Assembly: GCF_034931405.1 (NCBI RefSeq)
Contig: NZ_JAYGHA010000005.1
Location: 62,001-126,000, forward strand
DNA: 64,000 nt
Source: RDYJ01 sp034931405
Lineage (GTDB): Bacteria; Cyanobacteriota; Cyanobacteriia; Cyanobacteriales; Nostocaceae
Direction of reading: 5' to 3'
The position numbers were made by a program, and so were the translations under genes. This document shows, piece by piece, positions 42,090 to 51,514 of the stretch. Every line of letters starts with the position of its first letter. Position 1 is the stretch's first letter. The notes under the pieces were generated by a model. The model was not told where the DNA came from and ran no database searches. It worked only from the letters and a program-made list of their open reading frames with translations.

Positions 42090-43382
42090 ATGAAAATTAT
42101 TGCTTACAGTTATAGTGATCCACTTTTGGAAACGTCTCCTGATCAAGCTAGTTGGGGTTGGGAAGTAGATCAAATTTATCAGGATTTGGGAGAGCGATCT
42201 CAACTACAACAATTACTAAATGACTGTGAAACAGAACCTGCAAATTATCTGCTGATTCGGCGTTTAGAAGAATTGGGGGATACATTAGCACAAGTGAGCG
42301 ATCGCCTGAACCAACTAGAAGTTATGGGCGTAATAGTCATTGCTACAGAACAAAAATATACCTCTGAAGTCTCTAAATTCCGTGTCGAACTCCTAAACTT
42401 ACTCCAAGAAATTCAACGTCAACAACGCAGTCGCAGCATCCGTCAAGGACACGCCCGAAATCGTCTCGAAGCCTCACCACCACCAGGTAAAGTCCCCTAC
42501 GGCTATCGCAGAGGTAAAGGAAAATATACTATTGATCGCAGTACATCGCCGATAGTCAAAGATTTTTTTGACAACTTTTTACTTTATGGTTCTTTACGTG
42601 GTTCAGTTCGTTATATAGCCAAAAAATACGCTAAAAAAATCTCTGTCACCACAGGAAGACGTTGGTTAACAAATCCCGTTTATCGTGGTGATACCGCTTA
42701 TCAAAATGGGGAAATTATTTCTGATACTCATACAGGTATTATTTCTAGGGAAGAAGCAGCGCAAGTTGACCGACTTTTACGCAGGAATAGCCGTTTACCT
42801 TCTCGTACCGCTAGTGCGCCTCATTCTTTAGCTGGTTTGGTTGTTTGTGAACAGTGTCAGTCGCGGATGATAGTCACTCGTGTTAATCAGCGTTATCAAG
42901 AACAGGAGTATTTGTATTTACGCAATACAAATTGTCCCCAAAGTCCTAAATGTCGTGCTATTCCTTACTCAGAAATTTTGGAAAAGACAATTGAAATTGT
43001 TTGTCGAGATTTACCTTTAGCCGTAGCAGGAATGAATTTTCCCCAACTAGATACTATTAAAAATAGCTTAAATGATAAAATTAGCAATCAACAAAATATT
43101 CTTGAACAATTACCCAAGTTAATAGAAACCGGAGTATTGGATACAGAAACAGCAAAATTAAGAGCCTACAAACTCCGCACAGAAATTTCTCAACTTCAAG
43201 CTAAGTTAGCTATTCTCCCTCCTGTAAATTTACGTTCTGTCGCAGAAGCTGTTTCTATTTCTCAGTTTTGGTTAGATTTATCAGAAGTAGAAAGACGGTT
43301 TTATTTACGGGAATTCATTCGCAATATAGATATAATTCGTAATGGGAAAGATTGGGATTTACAAGTAGTGTTCATTTTTTAA
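42090..43382 (+). CDS. Large serine recombinase homologue with eroded catalytic domain
   Basis: Residues about 130-215 are the Recombinase domain (PPPGKVPYGYRRGKGKYTID, RRWLTNPVYRGDTAY). Residues about 250-290 form the zinc ribbon (CEQCQSRM ... NCPQSPKC), then a coiled coil (310-355) as in large serine recombinases. The N-terminal resolvase domain is recognisable by shape, but the start reads AYSYSDPLLE where YxRVS should supply the Arg and catalytic Ser, and RRLEELGDT stands in place of DRLxR. It is therefore probably not an active recombinase and may be domesticated. It is shorter (430 aa) than XisF. A MITE follows it. Confidence 0.78.
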   Translation: MKIIAYSYSDPLLETSPDQASWGWEVDQIYQDLGERSQLQQLLNDCETEPANYLLIRRLEELGDTLAQVSDRLNQLEVMGVIVIATEQKYTSEVSKFRVELLNLLQEIQRQQRSRSIRQGHARNRLEASPPPGKVPYGYRRGKGKYTIDRSTSPIVKDFFDNFLLYGSLRGSVRYIAKKYAKKISVTTGRRWLTNPVYRGDTAYQNGEIISDTHTGIISREEAAQVDRLLRRNSRLPSRTASAPHSLAGLVVCEQCQSRMIVTRVNQRYQEQEYLYLRNTNCPQSPKCRAIPYSEILEKTIEIVCRDLPLAVAGMNFPQLDTIKNSLNDKISNQQNILEQLPKLIETGVLDTETAKLRAYKLRTEISQLQAKLAILPPVNLRSVAEAVSISQFWLDLSEVERRFYLREFIRNIDIIRNGKDWDLQVVFIF

Positions 43383-43403
43383 TCGTAAGGGCGAAGCATT
43401 CGG

Positions 43404-43478
43404 TGTAAGGGCGAAGCATTCGGAAGATAAACTGGGGAAAAAACCGATAAATTATCGCCCGAATGCTTCGCCCCTACA
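43404..43478. mobile_element. MITE-like element with TGTAGGGGCGAAGC ends
   Basis: TGTAAGGGCGAAGCATTCGG at the left is matched at the right by the inverse with one mismatch, giving a 75-bp element with 20-bp inverted ends. An extra copy of the left end is directly in front (43384-43403). It lies between the recombinase-like gene and a convergent gene. No coding capacity. Confidence 0.75.
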
Positions 43479-43498
43479 TTGGTGATCCCAATTCCCAA

Positions 43499-45013
43499 TT
43501 AATCTCCAGATGATTTTGGTGATTTACCAGCATTTCTTACATTCATAACTTTACTGAGTAAATCAAACCAAAAAGGCGCTCCCATTGCAATAGCAATACC
43601 ACTTGTTATCCACCCAGCAAACATAGTTAATAAACCAATAATAGGTAGTTTTTTTGTATTGGGATCATTCCAGTATATTTGCTCTTGTAAGTTATCCTTT
43701 GTCCAACCAATTGGTAAATTAAGATCCTCTAAAATCTGTTTAGTATCTAGATCTTTGATATTGCCAGAATTAGACTGTTGAACTATTGTTTGTTCCGCTT
43801 TATAAATAATTGTTTCTCGCAATACTGTATCCTTAGATAAGCGATCAATAATATGAAATGTATCAGCATTAGCACCAAAAGCTAAGGCGATACCAATTAA
43901 AATTGCTACTCCTTTAGCATTCCGTTTGTAAACACCACCTGCTCGTTGCATAGAACTATCAAAACAGGCTTCAATTTCTCTGCGTAATATTTGAAGACCT
44001 TCTTCTGTATTTCTAGCTTTGTATTGTGCTTGCTTGGCTATGCTGACAATATTAGTTTTGATTGCAGATGGTAAACTATCAACTAATTCTTTAATGGTTT
44101 GATATGTTGGATCATCCTCATTTTGTAAGGATGTTTGAAGTCCATCACGTACAGCACTACCTGTATACATTAATGTCATAATTTCGTTAATATTAGGCTT
44201 TAAACCTTCTATAATAATTGCTTCTTCTACACTTGAAAAAATGTGGTTACGGTAAGATTCTAACCGCTTACAAGTTTCTACTAAAATTACATTTCCATTT
44301 TCTAGATTCGCTTGAAAATTATTTATGTATCTATCAAAGCTATCCTTCATCCGACTAACGCTGATATCTATATCAAATGTGTGATTTTTAAAATCATTAA
44401 CAATGATTGTATAATCTGACCTGAGATTCTCATAATCATCCTTGATATCCTTGGTAATATGATTTGGTAATTCACCGTTTTGTATTTGCTTAAGTGATCT
44501 AGTTAAAATTGTTTTTACCTCTTGTAAATGTTTATTTTTAACTTTTTCAAGTCTTGCTTCCGTTATATTATGAATGATTGTTGGTAATTTAAGTTCTTCT
44601 AGCAAACTTGCAGCAAAAGTATCAGCAGCAATATAAGATGGTCCGCTATGTTCATTACCAAAAGACTGTGTTTTTGGCGATGCTGTAGACATTTTGTTGC
44701 CTATTTTATTAGTCATGTTAGCTACCATCCAAGTAAATTTTCTTGGTAAAGTCGAGAAAAATCCTTTTGCCTCTTGGTTGATACCTTTGATTAAAGGATT
44801 GCTATAAATAGCATTCACCAGTTTCATGACTTCTGGTTTTTCCGATTCCTGCGAATTTCCTGATAAAAAAACTTCAATTGATTTCCTTAAGTGTGAGGCA
44901 CGCCATTGTAGAAGTGTAGCGATTAGTTCTTGAATTTCTGATGCTAACAAACTTAAAATCAAGTAAATAAAAATTAAGCCCAAGGCAACATCTAAAATAA
45001 AAGGTAAACGCAT
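43499..45013 (-). CDS. Unknown membrane protein, 504 aa
   Basis: One hydrophobic segment is at the N-terminus (about 8-28), one near residue 365 (GVAILIGIALAFGA) and one or two near the end (IIGLLTMFAGWITSGIAIAM, then GAPFWFDLLSKVMNVRNAGK). The large region between (30-360) is helical and probably cytoplasmic. The end motif GAPFWFDLL is shared by a widespread family of bacterial membrane proteins of unknown function that I recognise but cannot name. It is convergent with the recombinase-like gene and divergent from the glycosyltransferase. Confidence 0.75.
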   Translation of the reverse strand: MRLPFILDVALGLIFIYLILSLLASEIQELIATLLQWRASHLRKSIEVFLSGNSQESEKPEVMKLVNAIYSNPLIKGINQEAKGFFSTLPRKFTWMVANMTNKIGNKMSTASPKTQSFGNEHSGPSYIAADTFAASLLEELKLPTIIHNITEARLEKVKNKHLQEVKTILTRSLKQIQNGELPNHITKDIKDDYENLRSDYTIIVNDFKNHTFDIDISVSRMKDSFDRYINNFQANLENGNVILVETCKRLESYRNHIFSSVEEAIIIEGLKPNINEIMTLMYTGSAVRDGLQTSLQNEDDPTYQTIKELVDSLPSAIKTNIVSIAKQAQYKARNTEEGLQILRREIEACFDSSMQRAGGVYKRNAKGVAILIGIALAFGANADTFHIIDRLSKDTVLRETIIYKAEQTIVQQSNSGNIKDLDTKQILEDLNLPIGWTKDNLQEQIYWNDPNTKKLPIIGLLTMFAGWITSGIAIAMGAPFWFDLLSKVMNVRNAGKSPKSSGD

Positions 45014-45271
45014 TGACAGACTCCTTTAGTGTAATTGACCAATTTAGGTTTGTAATCTTTATATCATTTAACTTGAAAAATACTTGTTAAATTGTTTAAA
45101 AAATAACTAAGAAAAATTTTGTTGAAAAAATTATCATTATTCCCGGAAAACTGCGGTAATTTGGGATCTAGCCATTGCTAGTGAAAACAGTTTGTGGCAG
45201 TGTGGCAACATTGGAGATTCGCTCTGGTCTCTATGGAATTAAACCAGCGAGTAAAATGATTAGCATAGAAT

Positions 45272-46891
45272 ATGCAAGAAGGAAGCTATATTTGGACTCA
45301 TCTAGAAAAACAGCATCGCGCAGCTGACAAATGGATTGATTGGATATGGCTGATAGTATTGCTGGTGGCAGCAGTGTTACTGTTTAGCATCAATCTGGGA
45401 GGACTGCCGCTGCGAGATTGGGATGAAGGCACTGTGGCACAAGTTGCTAGAGAAATTTGGCGCTCCCCAGAAGGTTCAATGCGCTGGCTTTACCCTACTT
45501 TGGGAGGTGAACCATACCATAACAAGCCACCCCTTATGCATTGGCTGATTGCTTGGGTTTACTCTCTGGGCGGTGTGAATGAATGGACGACTCGCCTACC
45601 TGGTGCAATTCTGACAGCCGTTTCTGTACCTTTACTGTATTGCATTGGCAGAGAGATATTTAGGCAACGTTGGGCTGCTGTTTATAGTGCTTTAATTTAT
45701 TTGACCATGCTACCAGTAGTGCGTCATGGGCGATTAGCAATGCTAGATGGTATGGTAGTCAGCTTGTTGATGGTCATGTTATTGTGTGTGTTGCGATCGC
45801 GCCGAGACTTACGTTATTGTCTGGGTATTGGTATCAGTTTTGGGTTGATTTGCCTAACTAAAGGTATCCTTGGCATATTATTAGGTGCTATTGCTATAGT
45901 CTTTCTCTTTTGGGATACACCACGATTACTCACAAATTACTATTTGTGGATAGGAATATTCATCGGTATTCTTCCTGTGTTTGGTTGGTACACTGCCCAA
46001 CTACTAAGATATGGTTATCCTTTCTCCCAAATAGATTTAGGTAATCAATCCTTCAATCAGACTGCTGCTCATGTTAATGGTCAGCCTCAACCACCTTGGT
46101 ACTATCTCATAGAAATCATCAAGTGGACATGGCCTTGGCTAGTATTTTTGCCCCACACCGTGCGCTTCACCTGGGAAAATCGGAATCTTAGTTGGGCAAA
46201 ACTGATCATTGTTTGGAGTAGTATTTATTTACTGCTGATTTCTCTGGTTAGCATTAAACTACCTTGGTATATATTCCCAATTTATCCTAGCTTTGCTTTG
46301 GCTTTTGGTTTCTATTTAGTACAGGTCGAGAATTTGCGTTTATTCTCATCCTATCCCCGTGCTTGGGTAACAAGTTTTGCGATATTAGCTGTGATAGCTT
46401 CTGCGGGTATTATTTATTTGAGTTGGAGTCATGCAGGAACAACAGACTTACAGATGATTTTGTCCGCAGCAGCTTTGACTATGACCTTAGCAGCTATTTT
46501 AACCGAACGAGGTGATAGGCAGTTTTTGAAGATTTTAGTTTGGGGAAGTTATCTTTCCCTGCTGTTGTTAATGAAATCTAATTACTGGGTGTGGGAATTA
46601 GGAGAAGCTTATCCAGTCAAACCTGTAGCGGCCATGATAGCCCGTGCTAATCCCACTGTTCGGCAAATTTACACATCTTTTCCCTACCCTCGTTCATCCT
46701 TGGATTTTTATAGCGATCGCACCATTACTCCTGCTTCTTTCGGCGATTTGCAATATTATTGGCAGTATAATGGGCAACCCTATTTTCTTGTGAATGCTTC
46801 TGCCTTAGAAACTCTTAAACTCCCATCTATCAAAGTAATTGATCAAATAGCAGGTTGGCAATTGATTACAAAAGACAATCATCGCTTGTAA
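45272..46891 (+). CDS. GT39/ArnT-type membrane glycosyltransferase
   Basis: The first cytoplasmic-to-outside loop after TM1 has the family acid motif GLPLRDWDEGTVAQVAREIW, and GEPYHNKPPLMHWLIAWVYS follows. About 11-12 membrane segments run to residue ~450, then a ~90-residue extracytoplasmic domain. These enzymes move sugars from polyprenyl-phosphate carriers onto lipids or proteins. No polysaccharide genes are adjacent. The stop TAA lies in the end of a MITE-like repeat. Confidence 0.88.
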   Translation: MQEGSYIWTHLEKQHRAADKWIDWIWLIVLLVAAVLLFSINLGGLPLRDWDEGTVAQVAREIWRSPEGSMRWLYPTLGGEPYHNKPPLMHWLIAWVYSLGGVNEWTTRLPGAILTAVSVPLLYCIGREIFRQRWAAVYSALIYLTMLPVVRHGRLAMLDGMVVSLLMVMLLCVLRSRRDLRYCLGIGISFGLICLTKGILGILLGAIAIVFLFWDTPRLLTNYYLWIGIFIGILPVFGWYTAQLLRYGYPFSQIDLGNQSFNQTAAHVNGQPQPPWYYLIEIIKWTWPWLVFLPHTVRFTWENRNLSWAKLIIVWSSIYLLLISLVSIKLPWYIFPIYPSFALAFGFYLVQVENLRLFSSYPRAWVTSFAILAVIASAGIIYLSWSHAGTTDLQMILSAAALTMTLAAILTERGDRQFLKILVWGSYLSLLLLMKSNYWVWELGEAYPVKPVAAMIARANPTVRQIYTSFPYPRSSLDFYSDRTITPASFGDLQYYWQYNGQPYFLVNASALETLKLPSIKVIDQIAGWQLITKDNHRL

Positions 46892-46996
46892 GTAGGTAGG
46901 CGTTGAAATTTATCGTTGAGGCAAGGCAAGAGGCAAGAGACTTTAAGGGATTTTACATTTTGTAACATACCTCGTTTTTTTCAAGCCGACTTACTT
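46890..46996. mobile_element. MITE-like element, AAGTAGGTAGGC family, copy B
   Basis: About 107 bp in the opposite orientation to the copy at 12915-13014 and alike along its full length; it carries an extra AGGCAAG unit. Ends AAGTAGGTAGGC and GCCGACTTACTT are imperfect inverted repeats. Its first bases are part of the stop codon of the glycosyltransferase gene. Confidence 0.68.
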
Positions 46997-47028
46997 AATT
47001 TGAAAAAAGGAAGTTGTCAAAAGACATA

Positions 47029-47060
47029 ACACCCTGAAAGTTAAAACTTTTTCAGGGTGT
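47029..47060. terminator. Two-way intrinsic terminator
   Basis: ACACCCTGAAA and TTTCAGGGTGT form a perfect 11-bp stem around a 10-base loop, followed by AATTTT on the plus strand. It separates the convergent glycosyltransferase and zinc-ribbon genes. Confidence 0.75.
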
Positions 47061-47082
47061 AATTTTCAACTTTTTGATTCAA

Positions 47083-47472
47083 TTACTGTAGATTTTCTTT
47101 TCCTGGTTCATTACCTTTTTTTATTTCTGGAAACAATTGATGATTGTAGTTTGTATTTTCTTGGGTGATGGCAATAGTAGCCAATAAAATTGCACCTCCC
47201 ATAGCCAAAGCTAATAAAGGACGTTTCAGAAGCACCAAATCTCTAATCATTCTAGCTAAAGGTCGGCTTTGACGACGTAAAGCTGAAGAGATTACCATTT
47301 GTTTCCAAGCAAAGGGATCTCGCACATAGTGACCACTTTTGCAAACTACAAGTTTTTCTTGACAATACGGACAAGTAAATAAGCCAATATAGGTTTTAAC
47401 AGGTTTTGTCCTGTTGTTTTTTTGGCAAATTGGGCAAGTAACATAATTACTATCAAAAGTGTGTATATTCAT
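47083..47472 (-). CDS. Zinc-ribbon protein with one membrane helix
   Basis: Two CPxC knuckles (CPICQKNN and CPYCQEKLVVC) near the N-terminus can bind zinc. They are followed by GHYVRDPFAWKQMVISSAL and a membrane helix near residue 90 (LLALAMGGAILLATIAI). The 129-aa protein is cyanobacterial in character but of no known function. The cytoplasmic side should be the N-terminal ribbon. Confidence 0.7.
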   Translation of the reverse strand: MNIHTFDSNYVTCPICQKNNRTKPVKTYIGLFTCPYCQEKLVVCKSGHYVRDPFAWKQMVISSALRRQSRPLARMIRDLVLLKRPLLALAMGGAILLATIAITQENTNYNHQLFPEIKKGNEPGKENLQ

Positions 47473-48064
47473 TTAGCTCGTCCGCTTAATCCATTTACTC
47501 GCTATATAACAATAGGTATATTCACTAGTTAGGAGTTCAAGAGTATGACTAACGCCAAGCTGCGCTATCAGAATTCAGTCAACAGTAAAAGTAAAAAGTA
47601 ATAACTGATAACTGAATCCATCACTCCATCACCATCACTCACGATTATAACTAGTAACTTGGCTTACTTAGTAGCCTTGACAGTATCGTCTCAACATCAG
47701 TAATGCACCATACATTCATTGATCTTGCTATTAATCAGAGCTACATAGCCGTAACATGAGTATAGCCAGATTTGAGTAAGGATAACTCTCTTGTTACTGC
47801 TGATTTAAGCTATGTTTACAAAGTCCATAGTGACTTGACTTTGCGGCTCGAGAATCAAATCAGCACTCACTCATAACCATTAACTACTAATTCTCTCCCA
47901 TTTAAACCCTGATCTTCATAAAAATTTTGATGTCTTGTTCGGGTTTACCAAAACTTTGCAAATTCAAAAAATCAAGCATAGTTGGCTGGTTGCTAAATCA
48001 TGGCTCACAATGAGAATTAACAGCTAAAAAATTTAATTTTTTCTGACATTTACCCCGGATTTCC
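47473..48064. other. 592-bp divergent intergenic region
   Basis: It should hold promoters for the zinc-ribbon gene and the ClC gene. I see no reading frame with a good start, no RNA and no strong palindrome. Confidence 0.5.
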
Positions 48065-49969
48065 ATGACTCTCTTGCCTCCTACTCAATTGAGGAAGGTA
48101 ACTCAACTAGCTGCCTTTCCCATACCTTCTACTCATTTAACTCATCTCATCAATCGTTTTCAACCATCACCAGAAACAGTAGTGCTGTTTTTAGCCATCC
48201 TCATTGGTGGTGGTACTGGTATGGGTGTAGTCACTTTTCACTATTTAATCCAGCTGATTCATGATCTGATGCTGGAGAATTTTATGGGACAAATAGGAGT
48301 CTGGGGTGCTTGGACTTTAGCTTGTGTACCTACCCTGGGCGGACTAATTGTAGGCTTAATGCGTTGGCGGACTCAAGATTTTGGACCTGGGCTTTCATCT
48401 TTAATTGCTGTCTCTCAAGGTAGAGAAGTTAAGCAGCAACTACGACCTGTTACCAAAATGATCGCTGCTGCTGTTTCTTTAGGTAGTGGTGCATCTTTGG
48501 GTCCAGAGGGTCCTAGTGTAGAAATTGGTACTAATTTTGGGGTGTTGTTGTCGGATGTGCTGCAAGTTTCTCAAGAGAGACAGCGGTTACTTTTGGGTGC
48601 TGGTGCTGCTGCTGGTCTAGCTGCTGGCTTTAATGCTCCCATTGCCGGGGTATTTTTTGCTCTAGAGGTAGTGATGGGAACTACATCTTTTGCTACTTCT
48701 GCGGTTAGTGTAGTGTTACTTGCAGCGGTAGTAGCGGCTTTAATTGCTCAAATTGGTTTGGGGACTCAACCTGCTTTTGCCTTACCTGCTTACCAAGTCC
48801 GCAGTCCGTTAGAATTACCGCTTTATCTGGGCTTGGGTTTGGGTGCAAGTTTAGTGGCGCTGACTTATACACAATCCATTCGTTTAGTGAAAGCGTTTTT
48901 TGCCGGACGGTTGAAAAGGTTTGAATTTTTGGCCAAGATTCCTCAGCCTATTCAACCAATTATCGGTGGTTTAATAGTTGGTCTAGTAGCTTTACAGTAT
49001 CCACAAATTTTGGGTATTGGTTATGGAACTGTGCAAGCAATGCTGCAAGATCAGGAATTTTCTTTGAACTTGTTAATTGTACTCATGGTGTTGAAAGTGC
49101 TGATGACGGCAGTTAGTGCTGCTAGTGGTTTTGTGGGTGGTTTGTTTGCCCCAGCCATGTTTTTAGGGGCATCTTTTGGGTCTGCCTATGCTAAAACTTT
49201 GGCTTTAATAGCGCCAGGTATTGGTGAGTATATGGCCGCTCCTCCAGCTTATGCCATGGTGGGTATGGCTGCTGTTTTGGCGGGTAGTGTGAGAGCGCCG
49301 TTAACAGCTATTTTAATGTTGTTTGAATTAACCCGTGACTATCGGATTGTTTTACCTTTGATGGCGGCGGTGGGTTTAAGTGTCTGGTTGGTAGAACGAA
49401 TCAAGCCGACTTTTAATTCTAATTCCAATCTTCAACAAATTGGTCTTGCGGAATTGAAAGACGATCAGGTGGAAATTGTGCAGCAAATTTCTGTAGCAGA
49501 TGCTATGCACTCCTATCCCAAAAAAATGCCGACAAATTTGGGAGTTTTAGAGGCGGCTATGGAAATGATCCGCGATCGCACAGCCAGTGCTTTAGTCATT
49601 GATGCCAATGAACAATTAGTTGGTATTCTTTCTCTGGATGATATTAATCGCACTCTTTCTGTTTGGGAAAATTATCAAAATTCTCCTGGGCAAATTCAGG
49701 CTAATTTTTCTAGTCAAACAATTATAGACATTTGTACAACTGACATTCTCTATGCTTGGCAGGATGAACCTTTATCTGAAGCTTTAGACCGGATGGCGCT
49801 GCGCGGTTTGCATCAGCTACCAGTGGTAGCCCGAAACAACCCTGACTGCATTTTAGGTTTACTAGAAAAAGAGCAAATTGCTTTAACTTGTAATTTGGCA
49901 GCTACACGCAACGCATTACAGCATTATCTACCAATCCTCCCAACAACAGATATAGTCATTGGTCATTAG
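48065..49969 (+). CDS. ClC-type chloride channel/transporter with CBS pair
   Basis: The selectivity motif GSGASLGPEGPSVEIG with the gating Glu, and the second motif GGLFAPAMFLGA, identify a ClC protein. A CBS pair (about 470-620; two halves ISVADAMHSYPKKMPTNLGV and ILYAWQDEPLSEALDRMALR) is at the C-terminus and may sense nucleotides. Whether it is a channel or a Cl-/H+ exchanger is not readable. The last residues (DIVIGH) and the stop are encoded by GTCATTGGTCATTAG, a heptamer-type repeat. Confidence 0.93.
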   Translation: MTLLPPTQLRKVTQLAAFPIPSTHLTHLINRFQPSPETVVLFLAILIGGGTGMGVVTFHYLIQLIHDLMLENFMGQIGVWGAWTLACVPTLGGLIVGLMRWRTQDFGPGLSSLIAVSQGREVKQQLRPVTKMIAAAVSLGSGASLGPEGPSVEIGTNFGVLLSDVLQVSQERQRLLLGAGAAAGLAAGFNAPIAGVFFALEVVMGTTSFATSAVSVVLLAAVVAALIAQIGLGTQPAFALPAYQVRSPLELPLYLGLGLGASLVALTYTQSIRLVKAFFAGRLKRFEFLAKIPQPIQPIIGGLIVGLVALQYPQILGIGYGTVQAMLQDQEFSLNLLIVLMVLKVLMTAVSAASGFVGGLFAPAMFLGASFGSAYAKTLALIAPGIGEYMAAPPAYAMVGMAAVLAGSVRAPLTAILMLFELTRDYRIVLPLMAAVGLSVWLVERIKPTFNSNSNLQQIGLAELKDDQVEIVQQISVADAMHSYPKKMPTNLGVLEAAMEMIRDRTASALVIDANEQLVGILSLDDINRTLSVWENYQNSPGQIQANFSSQTIIDICTTDILYAWQDEPLSEALDRMALRGLHQLPVVARNNPDCILGLLEKEQIALTCNLAATRNALQHYLPILPTTDIVIGH

Positions 49970-50052
49970 TTATTGGTTAGTACGCAAAAATCAATAACTG
50001 CAAGTCAGGGTTTAGCATTGCTAAACCCCTACAACTGACAATTGACATTTGA

Positions 50053-50472
50053 TTAAGCTGTAGCTTCTACTTCTTCAGCCTCATCTTCTCTGTCTTCTGG
50101 CTCTACTTGGCGGAGTCGAATGTGCTTTTTACCTAAAGTGATGATAAATTCATCTCCAGGTTTGAGATTCATCTGTTTTGTATAAGCTGAACCTATGAGC
50201 AAGTTGTTGTTAGACTGTACGCTAATTCTATAGCTGGCACTGCGTCCACCACGACCATTGGCACTAGGTGTGCTATCCAACTCAATGCCCTCAGCATCAA
50301 TTAGGGCATTTAAGAATTTCATCATGTTGACGCGCTCTATACCATTTTTGGTAATGGTATAGTAGCCACACTGTTTAGCTTTATCTTCCTTGCTTTCGTT
50401 CTCTAGCTCCTTAACTTTTTTGAGCAGTTCTTCACCAACAAGGGGGTCAATTTTTTTCTGTTTAGGCATCAA
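50053..50472 (-). CDS. cyAbrB-type transcriptional regulator
   Basis: The 139-aa protein has the cyanobacterial AbrB layout: an N-terminal helical part (EELLKKVKELENESKEDKAK, QCGYYTITKNG) and a C-terminal swapped-hairpin AbrB domain (IGSAYTKQMNLKPGDEFIIT). cyAbrB proteins control carbon and nitrogen metabolism genes, including CO2-responsive transport genes in Synechocystis; here bicA/sbtAB are about 10 kb away. I cannot decide between cyAbrB1 (CalA) and cyAbrB2; from memory it looks nearer cyAbrB2. Confidence 0.87.
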   Translation of the reverse strand: MMPKQKKIDPLVGEELLKKVKELENESKEDKAKQCGYYTITKNGIERVNMMKFLNALIDAEGIELDSTPSANGRGGRSASYRISVQSNNNLLIGSAYTKQMNLKPGDEFIITLGKKHIRLRQVEPEDREDEAEEVEATA

Positions 50473-50883
50473 CTTAGGTCGAAATTGAATGTTTGAAGTG
50501 GTTGAATCGATTTTATTTTAACTGATACTGAGCTATTAGGAACGGAATCCTTTATTTTTTTATCTCAGCATAGCCAAGTATATTACACTCACTGGAAAAA
50601 TTGTTGCACAATTACCAATTTTGTCAAGATTTTTTCTAAAATAAAATTCTGAGAATGCTGATATCTATATATATAGTTTGTGAATTACTGGTAGACTGTA
50701 TTTTAATACTTGTGGGTTAAAGGGGAAGGGTTCAGGGAGTAAGGGAAAGGAAAAACCTTTAATCTTTTCCTCAACCAAGTGAAAATTTCCAGGCTGAAAA
50801 CCTAGTGTTGTATTGATATGTCTTTGTTTAAGTTTTTTAAAGTTTCGCAAAAAAGTGGTGCGCTCACCGAAGATGATCCTAAA

Positions 50884-50990
50884 GTCATTAGTCATTAGTC
50901 ATTAGTCATTAGTCATTAGTCATTAGCAAAAATATTCTCCCTAATAGCGTCCCTGTTCCCTGTTCCCTGTTCCCTATTCCCTATTCCCTG
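50884..50990. repeat. STRR arrays (GTCATTA, then CCCTGTT/CCCTATT)
   Basis: Six exact GTCATTA heptamers (50884-50925) are followed by six CCCTGTT/CCCTATT heptamers (50951-50990). The second array ends 4 bp before the start codon of the Rrf2 gene, leaving no room for a Shine-Dalgarno sequence. The rest of the gap 50473-50883 shows nothing certain. Confidence 0.85.
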
Positions 50991-50994
50991 ACAG

Positions 50995-51438
50995 ATGAAA
51001 CTAACGACTAGAGGACATTATAGTGTGAAGGCATTGCTAGATTTGAGTTTACAGCCAAAATATGGTCCTGTATCTGTAAGAGCGATCGCCAAACGTCAAG
51101 ATATTCCTGCTCCTTATTTAGAAAAGTTACTGATAGAAATGCGTCGCGCTGGGTTGGTGAAATCAATTCGTGGTAGCATTGGTGGCTATCAATTAGCAAG
51201 AGAGCCTGTACAAATTTCTATAGGACAAATTTTAGAGGCAGTTGGGGAAAATATCACCCACTTACCTCTGAACAGCCCAACACCTGCACAAGCTGAAGAT
51301 TGGGTAACATTTTCCCTTTGGCAAAGACTTAACCAAAAACTAAAAGAAGCTTTGTACAGTATTACTCTGGCAGACCTTTATTATGATGCCCGCAGTTGGC
51401 AAGCATCTCTAGGGGAAGAAGCAAGTTTTGTGGTTTAG
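50995..51438 (+). CDS. Rrf2-family transcriptional regulator without Fe-S cysteines
   Basis: The winged-helix domain begins MKLTTRGHYSVKALLDLSL and has PAPYLEKLLIEMRRAGLVKS and the wing GSIGGYQLARE, the Rrf2 signature. The region after residue 85, where IscR and NsrR have three Cys ligands, contains none, so it should not sense through a cluster. Cyanobacterial proteins of this type are annotated only by family. The downstream cbiB gene is 64 bp away and might be in the same transcript. Confidence 0.92.
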   Translation: MKLTTRGHYSVKALLDLSLQPKYGPVSVRAIAKRQDIPAPYLEKLLIEMRRAGLVKSIRGSIGGYQLAREPVQISIGQILEAVGENITHLPLNSPTPAQAEDWVTFSLWQRLNQKLKEALYSITLADLYYDARSWQASLGEEASFVV

Positions 51439-51478
51439 TCACTTATCAGGGAATGGGGAACAGGGAACAGTCTGTTTA

Positions 51479-51514
51479 CTAATGACTAATAACTAATAAC
51501 TAATGACTAATAAC
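51479..51514 (+). repeat. ACTAATG/ACTAATA heptamer array including the cbiB start codon
   Basis: Five tandem heptamers run through the ATG at 51503, so the cbiB start and codons 2-4 (ACT AAT AAC) are repeat units. Confidence 0.8.

Noticed and set aside
42090..43382. XisF-type excision recombinase for a heterocyst excision element
   Set aside because: Catalytic residues appear lost and no interrupted gene or flanking direct repeats are visible here.
50665..50895. 76-codon minus-strand frame (MTNDFRIIFGERTTF...)
   Set aside because: Its start lies in a GTCATTA repeat array, it has no ribosome site, and the sequence resembles no protein; probably chance.
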